Assembly: GCA_030650195.1 (NCBI GenBank)
Contig: JAUSEP010000005.1
Span: 1 to 38,713, forward strand
From: Candidatus Berkelbacteria bacterium
GTDB taxonomy: Bacteria > Patescibacteriota > UBA1384 > 2-12-FULL-50-11
Direction: 5' to 3'
DNA: 38,713 nt
Shown here: one piece after another, positions 6,943 through 14,321 of the stretch
How the letters are laid out: each line of letters starts with the position of its first letter
Position numbering within the stretch: the first letter of the stretch is position 1
Translations under genes and position numbers: made by a program
Notes under the pieces: generated by a model
Told to the model about the DNA's origin: nothing
Seen by the model: the letters and a program-made list of their open reading frames with translations, nothing else
The model's database searches: none

Positions 6943-7209
6943 ATGAATAACAACACGCCACTTCCTGTTACACATCGTATATACGCCAGGATATTTGAGC
7001 TACTTGAGACTTACCCAGGAGGTCTGCATTGGTCAGAGCTACTATTAAAAACCAAGGGATCGGACGGTAGTTTTCACCCCAAAACGGTCAACGGCTGTAT
7101 CTGGAAACTGATCGAAAAATTTCCCGACAAAGTCTACAAACCATCTAAAGGACTTTTTCAATTGGTGAAATACAAAGCAACTATCAGAGGTGATGACCCC
7201 ACGAGCTAG
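6943..7209 (+). CDS. Small winged-helix-like protein
   Basis: The 88-residue protein is predicted to be cytoplasmic. Its order of elements, 'RIYARIFELLETYPGGLHWSEL', then a helix around 'HPKTVNGCIWKLIEKFPDKVY', then 'KPSKGLFQLVKY', resembles a winged helix such as the HARE-HTH or RNA polymerase delta-type domain (two helices, recognition helix, wing). No catalytic residues are visible. The ATG at 6943 is preferred over the TTG at 6937 because it sits 6 nt after a TACAAT -10 box. A DNA-binding regulator is likely but the target is unknown. Confidence 0.55.
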   Translation: MNNNTPLPVTHRIYARIFELLETYPGGLHWSELLLKTKGSDGSFHPKTVNGCIWKLIEKFPDKVYKPSKGLFQLVKYKATIRGDDPTS

Positions 7210-7245
7210 CTCGACAATCCCGAGTTCGGGAGTAGAATACAGTTG
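7207..7245 (+). promoter_or_regulatory. TAGCTCGACA promoter element, copy 7
   Basis: The stop of the winged-helix gene begins the element. TCGACA (7211-7216), a 16-nt spacer that includes the small palindrome CCCGAGTTCGGG, and TAGAAT (7233-7238). ATG 7246 is 7 nt on, with no Shine-Dalgarno. Confidence 0.7.
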
Positions 7246-7716
7246 ATGAAAATACTATTGATTGTCGTTGCTGTCCTAGCGGTTTTGGTTTTGGGCAAGG
7301 TACTTCTAGACGACAAAGATTCCCAACCATCACCATCAACCACTGCCACCGAAACGCCAGACTCTCCGGCGGCCGAAGTAACGGAAGAGTCATCAAAGGC
7401 AGATCTTATTCAGGTCAATTCGCCCAAAACCGGCGATCAAATCACCAGCCCGGTCATTATTACGGGTAAAGCCAGGGGGGTATGGTACTTCGAAGCCAGT
7501 TTTCCGATAACGATTTTAGACGAGACCGGCAGAGCTCTTGGACGGGGTCACGCCGAGGCCAAAAGCGATTGGATGACAAGCGAGTTTGTTCCCTTCACAG
7601 CATTAATAACATTTACGCAACCAACGACTAAAACAGGAACAATTCTACTAGAGAAAGATAATCCCTCCGGATTACCAGAAAAAGCAGATTCGATCGAGAT
7701 CCTCATAAAGTTTTAG
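7246..7716 (+). CDS. Membrane-anchored Gmad2 (Ig-like) domain protein
   Basis: An N-terminal membrane helix (about residues 2-18) and a Ser/Thr/Pro/Glu-rich linker lead to a single beta-sandwich domain. The features of that domain, 'IQVNSPKTGDQITSPVIITGKARG', 'WYFEASFPITILDETGR' and 'FVPFTALITF', match Gmad2, an immunoglobulin-like domain first described beside germination proteins and common in Patescibacteria. It is 156 residues from ATG 7246. It is expected to be on the outer face of the membrane, perhaps for binding. Next to it the genes turn to the minus strand, so this ends the rightward run. Confidence 0.75.
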   Translation: MKILLIVVAVLAVLVLGKVLLDDKDSQPSPSTTATETPDSPAAEVTEESSKADLIQVNSPKTGDQITSPVIITGKARGVWYFEASFPITILDETGRALGRGHAEAKSDWMTSEFVPFTALITFTQPTTKTGTILLEKDNPSGLPEKADSIEILIKF

Positions 7717-7745
7717 TGACTGGTTCGGCTCGATATCCTCGGGCT
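7714..7745 (+). repeat. Remnant resembling the TAGCTCGACA element
   Basis: TAGTGACTGGTTCGGCTCGATATCC after the Gmad2 stop contains both GGTTCGG and CTCGA, but in swapped order relative to the other copies. It lies between convergent genes and has no downstream start, so it may be a decayed or rearranged copy. Confidence 0.25.
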
Positions 7746-7753
7746 GGGGAAAC

Positions 7754-8791
7754 TCAGAACGTAGCGCAATAGAAATACGCCTTCAGATTGACCGCGTCAT
7801 CGGTTCGGTTGTAGACGGCTGTCGTCCACTTGGAATTATTGATGTTGAAGTACGAGGAGAAGGCTTCGGCTTTAGAGGCAAAGCCACCCATAATCGCTAG
7901 TCCGCTATCGCAAGATTTGGCTTTAGTCCACGTCCATCCCGTTGGAACGCTATCTGTAAGAAGGGTCTGGACAACACTTACGCTACCCCCTGAATAACAG
8001 TTAGTTAAAACTTTAAGTGTTCGATCACCCAGGACTTCGCTTTCCGCATTCACCCGCCATCCGTTATCAACTTTGGCTGAAAAAGTAATTGCCAGTTCGT
8101 TCTGAATGTTGTCAAAACCACCGCTAACAACAGTACTACCGCTTGGGCAATCTTTGTTAATAGTCCCGTTGCTTGTGGTAGCGATAGTGGTAGTGGCAGT
8201 CGTAACACTAATTGAGCCAGGGACGTTGTCCACACATTGCGCAAAGACAAAAACATTGGACGAGCTCAAGGTGCCGTTGACGGCTCTAACATACCAGCCG
8301 TTATTAGTTAAATAACTTGCAAAGAACCGAGTACTTTCGGCGGCGCGAAATCCACCTCCGACTGCGATTGTGCCAGAAGGACAAGTAGCCGTAACTGAGT
8401 CAAACGCCACAGCACCAAAGTTCTTTGAGTTCGTAACAGTGCTTAGAGCCGGCTGAGAAGCGACCGCGGTTGAACCTGAACCAGAAGATGATCCCGTTCC
8501 AGAGTTATCAGAGGATGAACCAGTAGTCCCGCCAGTCGAATCAACCGATCCAGATGCGGGTGAGCCAGTTGGATTACTTGCATCTTGCTCGTCGGCAATA
8601 TCACCACCACTTTTTTTAGCAGTGGGAGATACTGTTTCGGAATCGGTAGCTACTGTGTTAGTGGTTGATGACGTCTGTCTCATAACTACCCAAGTCAACC
8701 CAATTAAAACCAGGCCTCCCAGAATTATCGCGAGCAGACGCTTTTGACTAGAAGTCCAATTTTTCATTGAACCAAACATCACATTCATCAT
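7754..8791 (-). CDS. Membrane-anchored protein with three Cys-containing beta repeats
   Basis: This 345-residue protein has a membrane helix (about 20-38), a long Ser/Gly/Thr linker (about 50-115), and three homologous domains of about 55-70 residues. Each domain starts C-P/D-S-G ('CPSGTIAVGGGF', 'CPSGSTVVSGGF', 'CDSGLAIMGGF'), contains an 'NGW.V' strand and ends with a second Cys, so each is probably closed by one disulfide. This repeat type is widespread in secreted proteins and has no known enzymatic activity. The first ATG gives four candidate Met within eight residues, so the exact start is uncertain. It is convergent with the Gmad2 gene and downstream of the M23-like gene on the minus strand. 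Confidence 0.7.
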   Translation of the reverse strand: MMNVMFGSMKNWTSSQKRLLAIILGGLVLIGLTWVVMRQTSSTTNTVATDSETVSPTAKKSGGDIADEQDASNPTGSPASGSVDSTGGTTGSSSDNSGTGSSSGSGSTAVASQPALSTVTNSKNFGAVAFDSVTATCPSGTIAVGGGFRAAESTRFFASYLTNNGWYVRAVNGTLSSSNVFVFAQCVDNVPGSISVTTATTTIATTSNGTINKDCPSGSTVVSGGFDNIQNELAITFSAKVDNGWRVNAESEVLGDRTLKVLTNCYSGGSVSVVQTLLTDSVPTGWTWTKAKSCDSGLAIMGGFASKAEAFSSYFNINNSKWTTAVYNRTDDAVNLKAYFYCATF

Positions 8792-8819
8792 AACTAAAAG
8801 AAATTAGAAAACAAAAACT

Positions 8820-9614
8820 TTATTGTCTGGGCTCAACGTAACCGGTCAGTCGAACTTCGTCGGAAGATTCATCGTAAGAACTCGAACGAACAAACTGCTC
8901 ACCATTACATTGAAGTGGGTTTGCATCACGTTGGGATTTACTAATCATAAAATCCTCCCGGCTCTCTGCTCCTCGATCGATATAGGCTTGAAATAAATTA
9001 TCTGGCAGTACTTGAAAATACGATACGGCCTGTTTGGTCCATGGGGCCAATCCTTCTATGGCAATATCTGTACCTTGTTGGGCGCCAATTACCCCAATCT
9101 GCTGTCCGGCTTTAACTTCTGTTCCGCTGTTGATGCCGTCAGATAAGTAAATATGAAAGAGTCTGACTTTGTATTCTGGGGCTTTATCGGAACGGATCCA
9201 AACTTGTTTTCCAATAGGAGTATTCTCTTCCGAGACGCTCGTAATTTTGCCGTCAACGGGACTATAAATCGAGATGTCAGTTTTTCCGTCTGGCGGTGGT
9301 GGTAGGCCGTTAGTGCTGTTGCGGCGCCAGTTATTGGTCGGGTCAGCTATCGGCGTAAAGTAGTGTTTCATGCTGCGGCAAGTTTCACCGTTAGCGGCGT
9401 AGTCGTGCCCAGCACCGGAGCGATACTTAGAAATTGAGCCGATGCGGCTTAAGTCTATAAATTCGGCTTGTATAAATTGTGGCGGGTTTTCGACATCAAT
9501 ACTGCCCACACCTCCACCCAATTTGAAGAAACCTATCCCAGCAACTAAAATTATGGCCACAACCAGCCCAACCCAAAACTTCCAGTTTCTCCACATACAA
9601 CCAGAATACAGCAT
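8820..9614 (-). CDS. Membrane-anchored M23-like protein
   Basis: This protein (264 residues) has one N-terminal membrane helix and an extracellular duplicated-hybrid-motif domain. 'AGHDYAANGETCRSMKHYF' recalls the HxGxD zinc-site strand of M23 peptidases, 'ISIYSPVDGKITSV' and 'GTEVKAGQQIGVIG' are the conserved strands, and 'VRLFHIYL' sits where HxH is expected but has only one His. Zinc chemistry is therefore doubtful, although it is closer to an enzyme than the 4039 and 9665 proteins. The start could instead be the Met at 9596, which gives a more usual leader. It is divergent from the 9665 gene, sharing one intergenic element. Confidence 0.65.
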   Translation of the reverse strand: MLYSGCMWRNWKFWVGLVVAIILVAGIGFFKLGGGVGSIDVENPPQFIQAEFIDLSRIGSISKYRSGAGHDYAANGETCRSMKHYFTPIADPTNNWRRNSTNGLPPPPDGKTDISIYSPVDGKITSVSEENTPIGKQVWIRSDKAPEYKVRLFHIYLSDGINSGTEVKAGQQIGVIGAQQGTDIAIEGLAPWTKQAVSYFQVLPDNLFQAYIDRGAESREDFMISKSQRDANPLQCNGEQFVRSSSYDESSDEVRLTGYVEPRQ

Positions 9615-9625
9615 TTATCAATTAG

Positions 9626-9658
9626 TAGCTCGACATTTTCATTCTTAATCATTACGCT
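9626..9658 (+). promoter_or_regulatory. TAGCTCGACA element, copy 8, in a divergent intergenic region
   Basis: TAGCTCGACATTTTC starts 12 nt upstream of the minus-strand M23-like start. TCGACA (9630-9635), 17 nt, TACGCT (9653-9658), then ATG 9665 after 6 nt. The TAG here is not a stop of any gene, again showing that the element carries its own TAG. Confidence 0.55.
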
Positions 9659-9664
9659 AGTTAT

Positions 9665-10480
9665 ATGAGCCGGACACGAAAAATATTTCTTTTTGTTGTT
9701 TTGCCGCTATTGGTCATGTTCGCAATTTTGGCGTTTTGGCTACTCGGCAATCAATCCACCAAAACTACCGGTAACAGTGCGACAACAATTCCCGCCGCCA
9801 ATAGCTCGGCCAAGACCAAAACCAGCAAGTCGGACGGTCCAACGCTCAAAATCAAGTCTCTTGGTATTAATCTAGCCCCCTTCGACCCGGCGACGGGCAT
9901 GGCGGGGGATTTGGAGTTCACCAAAACCAAGTTCACTTCCGGCATTCAGCTCTTGTTCTCGGATTTTGGCTATGTCATAAAGGCGGCCAATTCGGCTTCG
10001 GGCCAAGACAAATCCAATCCCCAACCCACGTTTATTGCCCCACTTGGCACCAAAGTAATGTCGCTGGTGGACGGCGTAGTGTTTAACGTGCCCAAGCTTT
10101 ACTCAAACGACTACTCGGTACAGGTTTATGATGGAGAAGACGCCACTTGGGTCTATGAGACCGAGCACATTATCAACGTGACGGTCAAAAAGGGCGACAA
10201 AGTTAAGGCCGGCCAGGTTGTTGGGGAAGTCAGTGATTACTCCGCTCACGGATACGACGGCCAGGGGTTATTTGAAATCGGCCTGCTTAAAGGCGGGCAA
10301 ACACCACAACATTTCTGCCCGTTCAGTTACCTCGATGAATCGATTAAAGACACCACCCTTAAGCAGCTCTCGGCCTTGATGAAATCCTGGGAAGAATACC
10401 GCGGCGACATGACGCTTTATCCGGACGAGTCCACTTACCCGATACTTGGTTGCCTCACCCTCGATCCGATTAACGGATAG
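9665..10480 (+). CDS. Exported M23-like protein, paralogue of the 4039 protein
   Basis: The 271-residue protein has the same leader (MSRTRKIFLF), membrane helix, Ser/Thr/Lys linker, 'KSLGINLAPFDPATGMAGD' segment, hybrid motif ('LGTKVMSLVDGVV', 'VKKGDKVKAGQVVGEVS') and C-terminal 'FCPFSYLDESIKD' as the protein at 4039. As there, the HxH motif is replaced ('LFEIGLL'), so peptidase activity is unlikely. The shared residues span the whole length, which shows a true duplication. The gene is directly followed, with no spacer, by 10481 and they are surely co-transcribed. A peptidoglycan- or polymer-binding role is inferred from the fold only. Confidence 0.75.
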   Translation: MSRTRKIFLFVVLPLLVMFAILAFWLLGNQSTKTTGNSATTIPAANSSAKTKTSKSDGPTLKIKSLGINLAPFDPATGMAGDLEFTKTKFTSGIQLLFSDFGYVIKAANSASGQDKSNPQPTFIAPLGTKVMSLVDGVVFNVPKLYSNDYSVQVYDGEDATWVYETEHIINVTVKKGDKVKAGQVVGEVSDYSAHGYDGQGLFEIGLLKGGQTPQHFCPFSYLDESIKDTTLKQLSALMKSWEEYRGDMTLYPDESTYPILGCLTLDPING

Positions 10481-11611
10481 ATGCCCAAGACCCGTAAAGT
10501 TTTTCTCTTTATTGCTCTGCCGCTGGTGATTATTTTCGTGGCGGTAATCGTTTGGGCAACTAGGAACCGCGCTACGCCGACAAGGAGTAGCGCCACCGAC
10601 ACCAACCAGGAAGTCGTCAAGACGGACGCAACAAAGACTGAATTCACTGCCCAAATTTTCGACCCGTTGCTAATTAGCCACATCGCTCCGCTTGGCGAGC
10701 TCAATGGAGGGGGTTCGGAGTGGCAGGCGACGACAGGGGTGATGATTAACATCAAGCCGACCGTCGTCACTGGAGATAAAATGATTGACGTTTTTGCCCC
10801 GACGGCAATGACCCTTGAGTCCTATTCATACCATAAAGATCCACGCAGCAACGGCAATGCCGATTGGACGCTGATTTTTCGCGTCAACCAGAACATAACA
10901 ATAAAATTCGACCATATTACCAAAGCGGTTGATAAGATTGTTGCCGTCACAACTTCAACACCGAAAGACCGTTCCAATGAAGAAGCGCCGAGAAGTAAAA
11001 TTAGTTTTGAGGCGGGCGAGCTGATCGCCCAGACTTTCGGCACCAAACTTGCCCACAACTGGAATATTTATATGACCGATAAGACTGTGAAGAATATTTT
11101 TGCTAACCAAGAACGCTACGAGAAAAGCCAAATTGGTTACAGATTCATTAATGGCGCCTGCCCTTTCAATTACTACGAGGAAAGCATCAACGCAGGTTTT
11201 ATTGCCCTGATGGGTGCAACCAAAGCTGGGCAGTCTCCTGATTGCGGCAACCCCTCAAACGACGTACCTGGGATGCTCTCTGGAACCTGGTTTTTTGATG
11301 AGCAGATTGAAAAAACCGAGGAACAGCTCGATGGAAATTTTGCCTCTCCTCTGTCAATTTACAAAGATTCGGCTAACCGCGTTATTATCGACCTCATTGC
11401 CAACACCCAATTTCGAGTTGAGGGTGGAATCGATCCAGCTACTGTCAGCACCGAGCAATGTTACGGCTTAGCTAACAGGGACAGCGGCCGAACTTCCGGT
11501 TATGCCTACTTTAAATTAGTTTCGCCGACAGTCATGAAGCTTGCTTATAGCGCCTCCGGTTCCTGCCCAACCAGTTTCCCAGAAACCAACAACAAAACTT
11601 ACTATCGCTAG
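10481..11611 (+). CDS. Exported membrane-anchored protein of the same leader family
   Basis: ATG 10481 follows the previous TAG with no gap, so the gene is translationally coupled to the M23-like gene. The 376-residue product has the family leader (MPKTRKVFLFIALPL), a membrane helix, a degenerate hybrid-motif region ('DVFAPTAMTLESYSY', 'ISFEAGELIAQTFG') and a Cys-rich C-terminal domain 'CPFNYYEESI...CGNPSNDVPGMLSGTWFF' shared with the 4998 protein. No catalytic residues can be picked out. Pairing with the 9665 gene suggests that the two products act together on the cell surface. Confidence 0.7.
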   Translation: MPKTRKVFLFIALPLVIIFVAVIVWATRNRATPTRSSATDTNQEVVKTDATKTEFTAQIFDPLLISHIAPLGELNGGGSEWQATTGVMINIKPTVVTGDKMIDVFAPTAMTLESYSYHKDPRSNGNADWTLIFRVNQNITIKFDHITKAVDKIVAVTTSTPKDRSNEEAPRSKISFEAGELIAQTFGTKLAHNWNIYMTDKTVKNIFANQERYEKSQIGYRFINGACPFNYYEESINAGFIALMGATKAGQSPDCGNPSNDVPGMLSGTWFFDEQIEKTEEQLDGNFASPLSIYKDSANRVIIDLIANTQFRVEGGIDPATVSTEQCYGLANRDSGRTSGYAYFKLVSPTVMKLAYSASGSCPTSFPETNNKTYYR

Positions 11612-11642
11612 CTCGACTTTTCTGACCGATAGCCGCTACACT
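11609..11642 (+). promoter_or_regulatory. TAGCTCGACA-type element, copy 9
   Basis: Starts at the stop codon of 10481 with TAGCTCGACT. TCGACT (11613-11618), 18 nt, TACACT (11637-11642), then the ATG of a truncated leader gene 6 nt on. It is a complete promoter serving what is now a dead gene fragment. Confidence 0.55.
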
Positions 11643-11648
11643 TAGTTA

Positions 11649-11702
11649 ATGAGTCGAACCAGAAAAATTTTTCTTTATGTCGCCCTACCCTCGGGTGGGT
11701 AA
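11649..11702 (+). pseudogene. Truncated leader of an M23-like family member
   Basis: ATG 11649 opens MSRTRKIFLYVALP, the conserved leader of the 4039/9665/10481 family, then reads SGG and stops at TAA 11700. Only 17 codons remain. The break falls in a small inverted repeat, TACCC-TCGGGT-GGGTA (11685-11700). What follows (11703-11828) is not recognisable. The remainder of this fourth family member was probably deleted or replaced. Confidence 0.7.
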
Positions 11703-11828
11703 AAACTCTCTGGATAGACAAGCATGGAGATGAAATTCGCTAGGACGATACTCCTAACCTCATAAAATAATCTAATTGGACTTGCTCTGCTGTTAGGTAC
11801 ATGATGGTTCCAACAACTAGGAGGCGTC

Positions 11829-12098
11829 ATGACGACAGGAACGAAAGCAAGAATCATTCCTGAGGCCGTCGAACCAGCCGATCTTAGGGATGCGCTTAAA
11901 GCAATGGAGGACCTAATAGTGGAGGTTTACGTTGCCAGTACGTACGGAGAATGCGCCGTACGACTACCAGAAGGAGTAACCGTCCCCGTTTTCTCCTGTG
12001 AGCTACCGTATGAAGAAGGTAGAGAAGGTGGGCGCTACATCAATTTGCCGTTGGAATGTTTAGAATGTGTCGAGGAGGTCGTCCTACTGGTAGGATAG
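11829..12098 (+). CDS. Small acidic protein of unknown function
   Basis: AGGAGG at 11819-11824 sits 4 nt before ATG 11829, a strong Shine-Dalgarno that supports this 89-residue frame. The product is acidic, without a membrane segment, and has three Cys in its second half (including 'LECLECVEE'). It does not resemble a family I know. It lies between the broken M23-like cassette and pyrD. Its use of a ribosome binding site, unlike the leaderless genes on both sides, suggests a different origin. Confidence 0.55.
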   Translation: MTTGTKARIIPEAVEPADLRDALKAMEDLIVEVYVASTYGECAVRLPEGVTVPVFSCELPYEEGREGGRYINLPLECLECVEEVVLLVG

Positions 12099-12154
12099 CC
12101 ACCCTCCAACAACACCGCTTGGCCCGTAAGGGTCGAGCGGCTTCTTTGGAAGAC

Positions 12155-12182
12155 TCGACAATCAGCCTCTCAAGCGTAAAAT
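12155..12182 (+). promoter_or_regulatory. pyrD: pyrD promoter, related to the TCGACA type
   Basis: CTCGACA with TCGACA at 12155-12160, a 16-nt spacer, and TAAAAT at 12177-12182; the chosen pyrD ATG (12191) is 8 nt on. This shows that CTCGACA-N16-TAnAAT is a working promoter form in this genome also outside the cassette region. Confidence 0.6.
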
Positions 12183-12190
12183 CATATCCG

Positions 12191-13261
12191 ATGGGTCGAA
12201 TAACAACATCTCTAATTGCGACTGCTTATAGGTTCGTGGTTCGACCGATACTCTTTAAACGTGATCCGGAAGTTGCTCATAAAAAGATCACTTCTCTAGG
12301 AGAAAGGATCGGTCAGCGCCGATTACCGTTATCAATCCTTCGATTTTTATTCGGTACTAGAAGTTCCAGGCTTAAAAAGGTTGTGGCTGGAATTGAGTTT
12401 CCCTCTCCGATCGGTCTGGCTGCTGGTTTTGATTACCAGGCCAAATTGCCTTGGGTTTTAGAAGCCCTCGGGTTTGGTTTTGCTACCGTTGGTACTATCA
12501 CAAACCGCCCTTGTCTGGGCAATCCTCGACCGTGGTTGGCCCGATTGGTTAAATCTCAGTCTTTACTTGTGAATAAAGGGTTTAAAAATGACGGTATTGT
12601 TAAAACCCTGCCTCGACTTAGGCATCTACCAACTGGTATGCCGGTTGGTCTGAGTATCGGTCAGACTAACACTAGCGAAATCGATACTGAGTCTCAGGCC
12701 ATAAATGATATTGTTGAATGTTTTAAGTATGCCGAATCCCATAAGTATGACTGTAGATATTACGAGCTCAATATTAGCTGTCCAAACGTCCAAAAACATA
12801 TCTCGTTTTACACGCCTTCTTCACTGAGTAAGCTTCTCGAATGTCTTGAAAAAGTAAATACAACTCGACCGATTTTTATTAAATGCCCCATTAGCGTTAC
12901 GGATGCGGAATTAATCAATATTGCTGATACAACAAGTAAGTATTCTATTGTTTCTGGCTTGGTAATCGGTAACTTACAGCGAGATCGGAACCATCCTTCG
13001 TTACGAAAGGAAGAGCTGGTTAAATGTGGCCCAGGTAATCTTAGTGGTCGCCCAACACGAGATCGCTCAACCGAATTAATAAAAATTGTTCGGTCAAAAT
13101 ATGGCCAACGTTTTGCCATTATTGGTTGTGGTGGGGTCTTTAGCATTGAGGATGCCGAGGCTAAATTCGCCGCTGGTGCTGATCTAGTCCAGCTGATTAC
13201 AGGCCTGATTTTCCAAGGTCCTCAGTTAGTTGCGCAAATTAACGGAGAATTGGTTAAATAA
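12191..13261 (+). CDS. pyrD: Dihydroorotate dehydrogenase (quinone-type, class 2)
   Basis: The protein oxidises dihydroorotate to orotate in pyrimidine synthesis, using FMN and normally membrane quinone. Seen here: an N-terminal amphipathic helix region ('AYRFVVRPILFKRDPEVAHKK') as in class 2 enzymes, 'SPIGLAAGFDYQAKLPW', 'FATVGTITNRPCLGNPRPWLARL', 'NKGFKNDG', 'YELNISCPN' containing the catalytic Ser, 'FIKCPIS' with the Lys, and the FMN-phosphate 'IIGCGGVFSIEDA'. I place the start at ATG 12191 rather than at an upstream ATG (12056) because that extension overlaps the previous gene and lacks conserved residues, and because a leaderless promoter sits just upstream. It ends flush against the convergent methyltransferase gene. 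Confidence 0.9.
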   Translation: MGRITTSLIATAYRFVVRPILFKRDPEVAHKKITSLGERIGQRRLPLSILRFLFGTRSSRLKKVVAGIEFPSPIGLAAGFDYQAKLPWVLEALGFGFATVGTITNRPCLGNPRPWLARLVKSQSLLVNKGFKNDGIVKTLPRLRHLPTGMPVGLSIGQTNTSEIDTESQAINDIVECFKYAESHKYDCRYYELNISCPNVQKHISFYTPSSLSKLLECLEKVNTTRPIFIKCPISVTDAELINIADTTSKYSIVSGLVIGNLQRDRNHPSLRKEELVKCGPGNLSGRPTRDRSTELIKIVRSKYGQRFAIIGCGGVFSIEDAEAKFAAGADLVQLITGLIFQGPQLVAQINGELVK

Positions 13262-13807
13262 CTACCGCCTGTATAGTCTGATTTTCGTTTTCTGCGCTAG
13301 ATTAGTAGTTTCAACCGTCTTATAGGGTTGGTGGTGGGAAAATGAAAAAGCTAATGAGGCCACTACTGTTCGTGCTCCAATATGCTGGAATAGCCAAGGC
13401 TCAATCTTAGCAAGAGTTTCGTTGAGTAAATAAAGATATACAAAGTCTGCATGAGCTAATTGCTTCTCTATTTTATGGAAATCTCCCTGCATGATAGTTA
13501 CGTTTTTTGATTGCCCGTGTATCCAAACATTTACTCTTGCCCTCCAGTAGCTATAGATAGATCTATCGATACCGATTCCTTTGGCCCCAAACTCTCTTGA
13601 GGCAATAATCAGCGATCGGGCATCCCCACAGCCAAGGTCGAAAACTGTTTGGCCTGGACCAACTCCAGCCAGTCTCAGACCGTCACGAATTGCTCTAGAG
13701 CTAGCAAAAACAATCGGCGAGCCAGTGATAACTGCTATTAGAAGTGACGATTGCCAAAAGAGAACAAAAACCGAAAAAATTAGAGCTACTAACAGGGTAG
13801 TCAACAT
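13262..13807 (-). CDS. Membrane-tethered class I SAM-dependent methyltransferase
   Basis: This protein (181 residues) begins with one or two hydrophobic segments (about 2-32), followed by a small Rossmann methyltransferase domain: 'TVFDLGCGDARSLIIAS' (motif I), 'KGIGIDRSIYS' (motif II acidic) and 'HADFVYLYLL' (motif IV region). It is short for a methyltransferase and lacks a recognisable substrate domain. Membrane anchoring suggests a lipid or membrane-protein substrate, but this is inference. TACTAT stands about 13 nt upstream of the ATG. It is convergent with pyrD with no intergenic base. Confidence 0.8.
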   Translation of the reverse strand: MLTTLLVALIFSVFVLFWQSSLLIAVITGSPIVFASSRAIRDGLRLAGVGPGQTVFDLGCGDARSLIIASREFGAKGIGIDRSIYSYWRARVNVWIHGQSKNVTIMQGDFHKIEKQLAHADFVYLYLLNETLAKIEPWLFQHIGARTVVASLAFSFSHHQPYKTVETTNLAQKTKIRLYRR

Positions 13808-13899
13808 CCTTAGGCCCTGATAGTAGAAGAATTCCCCAGGGAACTGTACCGAACAATTACCGTATATTGCAGGTTAATATCCGTCAGAATCATAGGTAA

Positions 13900-14253
13900 A
13901 TGTTACCATTTTTCGGGAGAGTATTACTCGCTTGTTGCGTTGGTTCTGGCATACTAGGGAACGTGAAATGCCTTCTATATAGTAAGAAGATTTCCGGAGC
14001 CCATACCAGCAGAATCAAAGTGGCCGAAAGCATAATTGAATCTGCTTCTAAGCTTGATTGCGTCAGCAAGATTGTTCTTGGTGTCATTAAGCAGGTAAAA
14101 TCACCTCCAGTACATAAAAGTATGAAGGTACTAGAGATACCAGCTGGAATCCGAGTTAAGGTTCGTGGTCCAAAGTCAGTTCAGGAACTCTTCATATATA
14201 CTAATGATCGTCCACTAGTGACCGATACCATCTTAAGAGCTTTTCAGGAGTAA
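13900..14253 (+). CDS. DUF2103-like putative metal-binding protein
   Basis: The C-terminal ~85 residues match the DUF2103 pattern: 'KISGAHTSRIKVAESII' with the conserved His, 'VSKIVLGVIKQVKS', then 'GIRVKVRGPKSVQELFIYT'. The family is described as predicted metal-binding and its function is unknown. The start is uncertain. ATG 13900 gives a hydrophobic extra leader of about 20 residues; GTG 13963 would start just before the conserved domain. The gene stands alone between a minus-strand methyltransferase and a minus-strand small membrane protein, and shares a bidirectional terminator with the latter. Confidence 0.65.
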   Translation: MLPFFGRVLLACCVGSGILGNVKCLLYSKKISGAHTSRIKVAESIIESASKLDCVSKIVLGVIKQVKSPPVHKSMKVLEIPAGIRVKVRGPKSVQELFIYTNDRPLVTDTILRAFQE

Positions 14254-14258
14254 GCAAA

Positions 14259-14286
14259 AGCCCCTCGAGCATTCGCACGTGGGGCT
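14259..14286 (-). terminator. Rho-independent-type hairpin
   Basis: AGCCCC (14259-14264) pairs with GGGGCT (14281-14286). Read on the minus strand the hairpin is followed by TTTTGCTT, so it terminates the 14322-14729 gene. On the plus strand it lies just past the DUF2103-like stop without a T-run. Confidence 0.6.
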
Positions 14287-14321
14287 CCCAAAACTGGTCT
14301 GGATTTACCCTGGCTAATTTT

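Noticed and set aside
12056-12190. Longer pyrD starting at ATG 12056
   Set aside because: The extension overlaps the preceding gene, lacks family similarity, and a promoter with leaderless spacing sits before ATG 12191.
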